This document shows, one piece after another, positions 25,401-37,400 of a DNA stretch of 64,000 bases. Source of the stretch: Henricia sp. BOLD:AAB3569 (Eukaryota; Echinodermata; Asteroidea; Spinulosida; Echinasteridae); NCBI GenBank assembly GCA_037783545.1, contig JBBELK010000068.1, positions 62,001 to 126,000 of the forward strand, given 5' to 3'. The notes below the pieces were generated by a model. It was not told the DNA's origin, did no database searches, and worked only from the letters and a program-made list of their open reading frames with translations. Numbering within the stretch: the stretch's first letter is position 1; each line of letters begins with the position of its first letter. The position numbers were made by a program, and so were the translations under genes.

Positions 25401-28400
25401 GGTGCATGTCTTTCACATAGGAAATCGCGACTTGGGCTATTATCAGCGTCCAAGTCACTAGTACGTTTAAGACCAGCAAAACACACTTTTATTACCTAAT
25501 TCATAAATACCTTAGACAGTTTACGCATCCCTATTGGCAGAAAGCACATCACGTGGGTAGTTTTAAATAAGCGACAAAGGCACAGTCAGTCTTAAACATT
25601 TTTGAGCCTGGCTAGCGGCCGCGCCTGCGCTCTGGTCGGCGCGTATGGAACAAGCACACAGAAACTGCACGCTCCCGAAAGCAAATTGTACACTGTGACA
25701 AGTATCCAGTCGTGTGCTTGCGCGTACAACACGCTTGCATTACGCGTAACGCGCGCGATCGAACAAAAACATATCGACGCACAGCTAGCAGTTGTACGAA
25801 CGCGGTGTTGACACTGTGGGTGTAGAAAGTGAATGCAAAACATGGCAAAACGACGAGCTAATTTTGGTGAGTTTTACCAAATTACGCAAAAAGGTATTTA
25901 TGAATATTCTAAACAATCGGTTTAAAACTGGCTAGGGTCCTGGGCACTGATAATGCAACATGTTACATTTTGGCTAAACTGTCAGCAATGAGACCCAACA
26001 CTTCTTGTACTGGGCATTCGTAAAACACACATAAGCTGCTAAAAACATCTCAATCAAACTAATTCAAATCTTGTTTACATAATGCTGATGTACATGAGAT
26101 GTGCATGTATGTACTGTCTCACATCCGTCTTAAATCTAAAACACATTGTATGTCATGCAGTCCACCACAAGTCCCTGGGTCTTATTTCGACTCACGAGCT
26201 ATTCAAATGAACTCCAACAAAGGCATTCTTTTGTGAGTGTTCATCCTTTGTTTCTTGTTACTGGACTTGTGATAGACGTGTGCGGGACTTGTCATTTTAT
26301 CTGCTCTGGACTTGTGACAGACTTGTGATGGACTCGACTCCGACCCTGCTGTCATGACCGAATATAGCTTTCTTAAATTTCATGTGTCCCAAGATACAAG
26401 TTGTGCCTACACAATTCTGTACAGGAGAAAACCAACAGAATCAAGCAGGAACCGAGAACCCAATCCACGTTCTGACCTTGATGGGATTCGAACCAGGGCC
26501 ACAGAGGTGGAAGGCGGGGAAATTACCATGTTCACCCTCTAGTAACCAGGCTCCTGACAGACTCGTAACAGAATCAAATGTTTCCCGAGGAACATAAAAA
26601 CGCAAATTTTAAGTTTAATCAAAATTTGAAAATCTCTTTTGTAATTGAGTTGATATCGAAATGTTCAAATATCAGCTTCATTATAACGCTTGTGTGCTTT
26701 AACTTCCCACGGTCAGACTGATTAATTATTTTTCAATTAACAAATGGACAATCTGTTTGCGTGTCTTTCGTCGCTCGGTATATAACGCAATGACTTTGAT
26801 GTGGTGTAGTTTTAAAGGCCCTGTAGATGATCTGTTTTTAAGCGATTCTGTGAATAAAACCATTATAATTCAAACGAAAGACATCAACAAACTCATCCGA
26901 AGAAATTTCAGCTTTGTCAATTATTTTTCAATTAACAAATGGACAATCTGTTTGCGTGTCTTTCGTCGCTCGGTATATAACGCAATGACTTTGATGTGGT
27001 GTAGTTTTAAAGGCCCTGTAGATGATCTGTTTTTAAGCGATTCTGTGAATAAAACCATTATAATTCAAACGAAAGACATCAACAAACTCATCCGAAGAAA
27101 TTTCAGCTTTGTCAAATGTACCACGTTTAAAAAAAACATGAAAATCCATATGCGTTTTCCTGGTCTTGGCGGGGTGTTTCAAATATTTGTTCTCAGTTGA
27201 TCGGGTACTATGTGGCTTGCGTCATGCACTCTGTGGCGCACATCATATACTGCTGTGCGCGCGATCCATAAAAATGCATCGCGTTGGAACACGCACACGG
27301 AGTACACAGCGCCCATGCATTTTGGACCGCGTAGATGCGAACCAAAAATAAGTAATCTAAATAATTTCATCTTTACGGATTATTTTCTGCTAGAATTATA
27401 TCATTTTGAGCAGAAACCTTTCATTGAGTAGTTGCTATTAATTCAATCTTTACTTTCAGAACTTTTCCCCTGTAAACTCGTTGATTACTTTTTGGGGTCA
27501 TTGCAAATGATACACTGGGCCTCTAACTTACAAGCATTTGTTCGCAGAGTTTCTCGTTATATGCATTTGGGAAGAGTTGCGTCAGCTTGTGAAGTCTCTG
27601 TATGACGTTGAGGTTTAGTGATCGATGGTCACCCAGCTTGAGTAGTAATGGCCGTATGGTGGTGTGCACAAGCTCCATATCCACGGGGTGACCGGCGATG
27701 AACTTCTTCATGGACTCGGCGCCCGCTTCTAAAAGCTCGGGGACTTTAGACGTCAGGAAGATGTAGAGCAATCTGAAGACCTTTTCTCGAACCTGAGGGA
27801 TGTAGTGACACGCGGCAAGGGCATCTGCGCAGAAAACCATCGGTACAACAAATAATTTACACTATATAGCGCGAGTCAGAAGAAAGAAAAATATGCTCTT
27901 TTTGATTCGCAAATTTATATCTCCAAAACTTGGCACAGGCTCGTCAGCAATGCGCGCGTGCCAAATCCGTGTCGCAAAATACGCAGCTCCATGCCTTTGG
28001 AGCTGCTATGGTATGGAGCTGCGTATTTCGTGGCATGAATTTGGCGCGCGCGCATTGCTGACGAGCCTGTGCCTTTAATATGTTTTCTCTGACAATGCAG
28101 TCAAGAGCAAGTTCGGGCGGGCGACTATAGTTAACTAGACTAACCATAGTCGGTCTAGACGTCACCCGAACGCTGCGTGGCTTGACTAGCTAGTCTGACT
28201 AGAGGAACCATACCCCTGGGGTAGGTTTAGTCAGTTGTAATCACGTCACTTTTTCGCTAAAAAAGTGTTAATTTATATCGGAATTAAAGATGAATTAATA
28301 ACCAATTCTATGGTAGCTTTTGGTGAACGAGTTGAAATGTCTTAAGTAGAACATACGAGGGCAAACATGGGGGAAAAGGTTGCCAACAATTGCTTGTATT

Positions 28401-31400
28401 TTTTGTAAACTGTTGACGGCGGCCAGTGCAGACGATATTGGCCATGTTTGACTAGATTCAGGGATGCCAGTGGCTCTTACCTTCAGGGCCGTGAAAAAAT
28501 CCACTATCATAAACTGCATGTATGTACGTAGGCCTACGTACGTACGTACGTGCGTGCGCGCACATGGACTTGCCAGCACAGACACTGTACAGTATGTACA
28601 TTGACAGTGTGCAATGCAACCACTGCTGTATGGATACAGCGCCCTCTATATGTACTTCTGATCAATAGTCTGGTTTCGTGGTACTTTAGCCGTGAATGAT
28701 TATGGCCGGGATACAGACATACTGCATGTGTGCAAATCATGTATATAGGCTGTACATACATGACATAGGGCATATCCAGACATCATTGATCAGTAAGTGA
28801 GACAATTTTCCACGTTTTTTTGGACTTGAATAGTTGAAAATAATATTTCCGGTCGTTTATTTTTCAGGCCTGGAAAAAAGGCTTTGCCGGATTTTTTTTC
28901 CAAAATAAGAAAAAGCCGGAAGACTGGCATCCCTGCTAGATTTGCCTGACAACGCGTTCGAGTGAAAAACAAACTACGCATGTGCGAAAAAAAATCGCAA
29001 ATTGACTAATGGTAAGCACCCGAACTTGCTCCATGTTGATATAGCTATTGTGCATGTCTGGTGTTCGATCCAATGATTTATGGTATTGCATAACAAAGAA
29101 AGACAATTGTTAAGAACCTTATTCAACCCGGAGACCTCTGACTCATCAGGCAGATGCTCTACCAGTTGAGCTAAAGTATAAGGCACAATGGTATATTCAG
29201 AGAAACCTGAGGAAGTATACCACTGTGCCTTATGGCTCAGCTGGTAGACCATCTGCCGGTGAGTCAGAGGTCTCGGGTTTAAATCCTGATAAGGCCCTTA
29301 CGATTTTTCTCTCATCTCAAGTTTGGTAGAAACCAATTACGCACTTATTTATAACCAATTCATATTCAATTTGCTGGAATAACTTTCTGATACTTTCAAT
29401 TTTAAACATGGAATCTATTTGCCCTTGTAAGAATACATGGGTAATTCCCAAAATTAGGGGTCCAAAAGTGTGACATGCTTTTTAAGTTTTCCAAGTGTTT
29501 TTAATGATTGAAAGTGGTTTCCCAGTAGAAAATAATTATTTTTATTTGTACAAATGCCACTCAAATTTAATGTTTGTGTGTAGATATGGCACCAAGGTTA
29601 ATGCAAACTCATTCTACAGCCAATTTTCATTGGCATAGGTAACCCGGGACACCAAACTCCTATTCAATACCATGGAACAAATAAGCCTTTAGTTTTTAAT
29701 ATTTTTCAAGAATCGGAAAACAAAATATTGAAGAAAATGATTCTGCCCCCTATAATCACAGGCCACAGTCCATTACTGAGAATTTGTGGTCATAAGTGGT
29801 GATTTTTGAAGCCGAGAGTGTTGTACGTAACTGGGACACCAAACATTTTAGACCCCTAATTTTGGAAATTACCCACATACAAGTAGGGGGAGTAATTGCA
29901 CTTACTGAGAGCACTGATGCGGAGTGGAGTCAGAGAGGGTACATTCTTGTAGCATGGCTGCTTAGCTAACATTGCATCCTCAGCTTCACACAGATTGACA
30001 AGCTGTAGGTACAGATAAACAAAATGATTTGCTTTTAATATGACAAACAGCTTGGCCACAGCACTCCAATAGAATACAAAGTTCACAGCAAAGATAAGGG
30101 ATTTTTTTTTAATTTGTTGGATTATGGATCTGCTGCCGAAAAAATTTAAGTTTGGAAACAAATAAAAAATATCGTAGCCGAGAAATGGGCTAATATGACA
30201 AGATTTAAAAAATAAAATGGGGATATACAATATGTGTATAGATTTACGGTAGCACCATGTGAATCTCTTGTATATGTGTGTTTCTAAAAAGAACCGGTGA
30301 GTGTGAACTCAACGTTTCGAACAGTGTGCTCTGTTCGTCTTTAGGAGTAATGCCGGACTCGTGGTTGAGGGCATTCAGTGTACAATGTGTGCACTGAAGC
30401 AGAATGGCTTGGGTCAAGGAGGCGTGGTTGTGCTAGGATCCTAATCCTGTGGTTGGCTGTGGTGTGCTCACTGGTGCGTGTCATTGTGCCAGTTGCTGTC
30501 GTGGGGGGGGGGGGGGGGGGGGGGGGGGGGGAGGACCTTGGGTATAGGTGGGTTAATAGGGAGTGCCAGATATTTCTGAATAAACAGCATGAAAAATGAA
30601 GGAATTGTCCTTTCAAAAACAAAATCTTGGCTAGTAAATGTCCCCGCACAACATGACACAGCTACTGCATGCACGTACGGAGCGCTACATGCGTCGTGTC
30701 CGGTATAGTACTGTATGCAGCTATGCAACTTATGCAAGTACGTTTACCAGTCTACTCGTGGAGTCCGTGTACAAACCACACCAACTCAACCGCCGCGACC
30801 GCGGCCAAAACCATTTTCCTCCTTAAGTTCTCACATGATCTTCGGTGAATTGGTGTTCAAGTTGGAAATGTTTTATATTAAAAGATCAGGGTGAAGCAAG
30901 GCAGCCGGGGCTGTATACTCCCCAGGGAGCTGAGATGGTATATGGAGTGATTTAGTGGAGCCCTATGATCAGGGTGATGATAATGTGGGCGCCTTGATCG
31001 GGATTTCCCCGGATAAGTGCACGGTATAAAGCCATATCATTATCATTATTGTTTTATATGATAAAGTTGTTTTCATGTAATAATTTCCCCGCGTAAGCAT
31101 GCAAAATGCATAGTTCCGAGATTGCCCAATTAACACCGCCCCCTTGGATATTGTTGCTATGCCTCACACGCTATCGTCCACACACACTGCACAAACCAAT
31201 AGGACTTTCAACGGAAAGCACAGAGTCATTGGAAAAAAATCAAAGGTATTCATGTTTCAGGGTCAACAGTTACCGTAGCACGCACTTCGTAAAAGGCCAG
31301 TGATATAGAGATGTCATATATTCATAACAATTTGCTTTCTTACCTTTGAAAAGCGAATTGCCCGGCCTTGAAACCAAAAATTCACCCGGAACACCACGTA

Positions 31401-34400
31401 CGGGCAGAAAATCACGTGATGTTGGTTTGTGAGGCAATGCACTTTGACCTATGTGGGCGCTGTCTGCTAGCTCTGTTGTGATTGGTCGGCGGGTTCAGTT
31501 GATTGACAGGTCGGAACTATGCATTGTTGTTTCGGCGCGAGATTTAGGATTGCCATATTCATCCAAAGGACAAGTTGCACTCGTTATGTCGCATATAAAG
31601 CAATTCGGGTAGATTCACACTAATCCTTTGTGCACTAAATGCAGCACGAGCCACTTTGAGAAAAAGCAATGTGGAGGCAATTTGGAGTGAAACGACACAC
31701 TGAAAACCACAGAATGATTCTGTGGTTTTCATCAGTGCATTGTTTCACTCAAAATTCCCACTGTGCCGCTTTTTCTCAAAGTGACGCATGTCGCAATTAC
31801 GCGCGAAAAGGCTCAGTGTGAATCCATTCTAGCCTGAATCATAGATTTCAAAACTAAGCTTTTATACTGTGAGATTTCTCCAAAAATAAAATTTAAATTA
31901 AATTATTTTAAAATAAATAAATAAAATAAATAAATGGCCTGACCTCAAGATAGAAGACCTTGTGCTCCGATATGGTGAGATCCATGGTGAAGAGTCTTGG
32001 TTCCAGCGTAGTGCAGAATGTATTACTGTCCATCAGACCGCGCTGTGCATTGGCTGGCTGGTGACGTAGGAAATGCTTCTTGGGTGGGATCATATCGGCT
32101 AAGACTTCACGGTGTGGCTCCATGATCTCGGTTACATTCTTACCAGTTATATCAGCCAGGGATCGCAATGAGTCCATAGCCTGGGGGAAGAGATATGGTA
32201 GTACACAAGTAAAGTTAAAGCCGGGCTGAAAGCTTGAAGCTACTTGGCGAGGAAGAAAGTTATTTTATAAAACGGATATTACTTGATAAAGTTGCATTTT
32301 TCTTATCTTTATTGCTGACTTTATCTTAGAGAGAAAAATGAAAAACTAGACCGTGTTCGTCAACCGGCAAAAGGCCAAAATGAAAAACGGGTTGATGATG
32401 TCATAATGATATGCATTGACCCCGCTACATCATAACGAGAAGACTATTTTTCAAAGCAAGTTGCATGCTTTCTGCATAGCATAAACCACCAGTTGTTATT
32501 TTTCTGTAAAGGTTTTCAAAGTTTTCAGTGTATTTTCTCAGTGGTTGTTTTAATACACTGAATTCATTTTTGATATCAATAAAATGCCAGCTTCGTGCCT
32601 TGTTGGTGGTAACACTTGGAACTCTGTGAAAAATCCGCGGTTCCGTGCGTGCATACAATGTGTACGTGTTTGCTGTGAGGAGCTAGGTACACGACCACAG
32701 TCACTGAAGCAGCTCTGTGTGTCTCCTCGCTATGACGTCACACACATAGCTCAATTTGATTGACGCGACCTTTCGTTTTCAGTTTCGCATGAAAAGAGTC
32801 TCGGAAAAAGACTGACATTTTCCGACTTTTCTAGAATGAAATTCTGAATAAAATGTTCTTAGTACATAAAGGACTATATAAAGAAAGGAATACTGTTGGA
32901 AACCATGAAAGTGAAGGAAGATTTCCACCCAGCTTTAAAGACAAAATCAGTTCTAGGCTTAAACTAACTTTTTCTGTGCACAGGTTTGCGCACTGAGCGT
33001 AACAGCAAAGGCTGTAACCGGTTTGTGTTCAAACATAAACGCGCGATCCTCACAAGCATTGAGAAAATGCGCATGCGTGAGGTTTTACATGTAATTTAAT
33101 GCGAAAGTGCCCAAAACCATGCAACTGAGGTGTCCAAAATTATGTAAAATGCTCCCAAAACCATGCAAATGAACGTGCCGAAAACTATACTAATGAGAAG
33201 GCGTGGTTATGCACGTCCCGGCTCTGTTTCGGTTCTAGCTTTTAATGGAGTTCTGTGGTCCAATGCACAACTCCATTAAAAGCTAGAACCAAATCCTAGC
33301 TGCGACGTGCATAACTGCGGCTTCTCATTAGCATGGTTTTGGGCACTCATTTGCATGGTTTTGGGCACTCATTTGCACGATTTTGGGCAGTTATTTGCAC
33401 GGTTTTGGGCACCTCATTTGCACGGTTTTGGGCACCTCATTTGCACGGTTTTGGGCACCTCATTTGCACGGTTTTGGGCACCTCATTTGCACGGTTTTGG
33501 GCACCTCATTTGCATGGTTTTGGGCACCTCAATTGCATGGTTTTGGGCACCTCAATTGCATGGTTTTGGGCACCTCAATTGCATGGTTTTGGGCACCTCA
33601 ATTGCATGGTTTTGGGCACCTCAATTGCATGGTTTTGGGCACCTCAATTGCATGGTTTTGGGCACCTCAATTGCATGGTTTTGGGCGATCATTTGCATGG
33701 TTTTGGGCGATCATTTGCATGGTTTTGGGCACTCATTTGCATGGTTTTGGGCACTCATTTGCATGGTTTTGGGCACTCATTTGCATGGTTTTGGGCACTC
33801 ATTTGCATGGTTTTGAGCACTCATTTGCATGGTTTTGGGCACTCATTTGCATGGTTTTGGGCACTCATTTGCATGGTTCTGGATACTTTTCCATTGAATT
33901 GCACGTAAAACCTCGCCCATGCACACTTTATGTTTGTGACGATCGCGCGTGGTACTCATAACGCGCTACATGCCTCCACGAACCAAACCTGCTAGAGTGA
34001 TGTGCTATTTAATATAATACACTCCATTCCTATCCAGCTTATAACGGAAATCTGTGGTCCAATGTTACCCTACCTGATGTCTGACGGTCTCATTCGGTGA
34101 GGTGACTTCGCAAACCAGTTCCCGAGTCACATCATGGAATGCCTTCTGTTGAGCAACACACAGCTTGGCATTCTGCGCATTCTCTCCTTCGAGTGGACTC
34201 GCACACATCTTCAATAGGAAGTCCAAGTTAGCCTTAGCCATATCAAGGGCACCACTTGAAACCTACAAAAAGCATAATCACAGTATTAAGGCGGGTTCAC
34301 ACTGCACTATTTTCATCCGTCATACGTACGTAAAATCGACGTACGTCGTCTCCGGTCCGTCAGTTTTTGGTCCGTTGATGCGTTTTCAGTGTTGATGCGT

Positions 34401-37400
34401 TTACATCGACCACATGATGATTGTGTTTTTAAAAATCCTGTGGTAGATGTATTCTTTGTCTTCGAATGTATGGCTGAACTCAGGCGGCTGGATCGCTGAG
34501 CTAGCTTTGCTCGAGGAAGGAACGGATGAAAATTGCACGATGCGTGCTTCCCGTGTGTTTTGTTCAGTTCCGAATGCGGTTGGATGCGTCGATAGTGTGA
34601 ACCGCTGGTGAAGATGTACGTAAACAGACAGATTCTGAAACAAATTCAACTCATCCGTTTTGACGTGTGGCAACACGACGGACAGCTGGACAACGGATGT
34701 AATGTACGTCTGACGGATGAAAATAGTGCAGTGGGAACCTGCCTTTACAAATAGGCTGTCGGCAAGGACATAGGGAGTATTTCACTATCCTCTTGTGGTC
34801 ATCGTAAATGGACAAACCGACCCCTAAACTCAAATGCCATCACTAGTTAGAGAGTAATTTTAAAGATCGATTTCACAAAAATTTGCTTATCGCAAACTAT
34901 CTGTTTTGCACTGGATTATAATTTGCGACGACTAAAATGCAATCGCTAAGCATAGAAATGACATCGTAAAATGAAATCACGCTGATTTTTTGCCAATGTC
35001 ATTTGACTAAAATGTCTGTTTAGCGCCACAATTATTCATAAATTTGACATGCAGGGTTTATCCCTCTGTAGGGCTTGCTAAGCTCACGTGATAGCCAATC
35101 CCAATCAGTGAGGAACAACTGCAGTACCGTGATTGGAGAGCTCAATTGGCAGGGCGTCTTCACGTTAAGCAGAAGTTCCGCGGTTCGAATCCCGGTGGAG
35201 CCACATTGCTTTTAACTGCATCCAGGTTTCCCAAACTCATGGACATTTGTCCACTTTTGTATCAAATTTATTCACCCCGTCGGCCCCAAGGTCATAATGC
35301 CTGGTTAGGGCCATCAACTCGCGATCATGGGTGAAAACTTGGGGTTGCGGGTTCGAATCTGGCTGCGGTACCTGTGCCCTTGGGCAAGGCACTCAACCAC
35401 ACTTGCTCCATCCTTCGGAAGGGATGTAAAGCCGTTGGTCCAGTGTGTCAGGTAATGGTAACGCACTCTAAAGATCCCAGAGCAATCTTTCGTGAAGGGC
35501 AAGGGGATTCCCCGGTGTCTCTGGCCATTTCTAATTCTAATTCTAATTCTTCATGGGTTTCCTCACGCTTACGAGTGACAGTGCAATGAGCACTATTGAG
35601 GAATCCTTGGTATGAATACCAGAAAGAAATAATAATAATAATAATAATAATAATTCATACCAAAAATAATCCGGGCGTCAACTGGTTAACCATGTACGTA
35701 CCTCTCCAGTAAGATCCATCATGACAAAGAGCAAAGCCTTGAGGAATTGGAATAAATGGCCCTGGACCCAGCATAAATCCAACTTCTCCATCATGAACTT
35801 GATTGCGATGCAGCCTCCGAGTTTAGCATACCAGGCTCTCTCATAGCAACACCCACACATGCGTTGAGCCATGTCTTCAAATAGGGGCAGCTGGCATGCC
35901 TGTATAAATAGTAGCGCTGGGAGTTACCGTTTATTTTTCTAAACGTTTAAACGTCAATTTAACGTTCGTTTAAACTTTTAAACGAATAGTAAACATAACA
36001 AAAAGTAAAACATATTAACGCGCTCGCAATATAAAGTTCTTTGACCTGGTATCATGTGCGTTCGCGCGGCACCACTGACACTTTATTGAATTGGAGCATA
36101 CATGATGCAGGCCACGAAAGTTCAGCTGGGCTTTGCTGTAATTGGATACTTTCGATAAGTCACTCAGACCCAAAGTCAGCAACCAATAAAAGAATGGAAT
36201 CAATAACAGTTTCAACACAACTACGATCGTCGGCTCCATACAGAGTTTACCGCCCTGCTATTTGAATTCAACTTGCAAGATGAAACCGAAAACCATCAGT
36301 AAAATCGCTTCCGCCCACGAACGCAACTAGAACTGTACATCTCCGGCTTGAAATCACAAGGGTTACCGACCGTTGGGCTCATCACAGCGGTATGCTGCCT
36401 GATTATCAGAACAAAACTGCCTCTTTAGAAATTTCCGGCGGCGCAAAACGGCCTTTAGATCTTTGAAAAAGGGAGGATCGTTTTTTCACAAGTTGGTTTC
36501 GGATATCCGTTTAGCATTTTTCTAAACGGATAGTTACATTTCGGTCGTTTAAACGTTTAAACGTTTACACGGTCGCAGCTATTAGTCACAACTTACTGTA
36601 TTTTTGTGACAAATACATATTGTGACGTCACTCCCCTTACGTGTTTTATTTCTTTGTGCGGCCAAAAAATCAAATGCCCCCGTATTCCTGTTAAAGGAGC
36701 GTGTCCAGATCACATTTTCGAGAACCCCCATTTTTCCCATGGGTGTTGAGATTTTGATACCGAATCATTTGTCATATTTCTCTCATTAACATTCCGAAAT
36801 TTCGCGCTTCCAAGCCACATACTTTTAAGGATACCATAAAAAAGACCGATGTTTTGTGAACTAATTTATCCGATTATTTTCGCTTTGGCGTGCCATAGTA
36901 TGGACACAGTAATGGCGGATATGATAGTTGTTGAACGTCACGCGTATGGCACGCCAAAGCAGAAAATAATTCAACACTGATAATTTTGCCATCAACCCTG
37001 GAAAACAAATCTCAACATTTTTAAAAACTTGCCAACAAAAGCACGGTATGCCAGTTTCAAACAGTCTATCAACATTTAAAAGTCATGCGAAAATATGCGT
37101 CAACATTAAATTATCAGTGTTGAATTATTTTCGCTTTGGCGTGCCATAGTATGGACACAGTAATGGTGGATATGAACCGTTGTCAAGCCAAGAATAAGCT
37201 GCTTTGGGTACTCCCCTTCCAACATGTTAGCCCCACCACCCCCACTTTGAAAAGTCTGGCCATAGTATGGACACAGTAATGGCGGATAGCAACTGGTTGT
37301 CAAGAAAGTGAAACTGAAAAGAACATGCCCAACAGATGACAGACATCACTCAAGTTCCCAATTTCCCAATTGCCCAATATCATCAATATCATCAATATCA

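Noticed and set aside
26757-27200. 147-codon open frame with internal repeat
   Set aside because: Caused by the 195-bp tandem duplication of mobile-element sequence; the single-copy relative at 54934 has no comparable frame.
33307-33961. Three overlapping open frames of 169-192 codons (HGFGH / WFWA repeats)
   Set aside because: They are the same 22/23-bp minisatellite read in all three frames; the unit has no stop and its length is not a multiple of three. No start context, splice support or domain.
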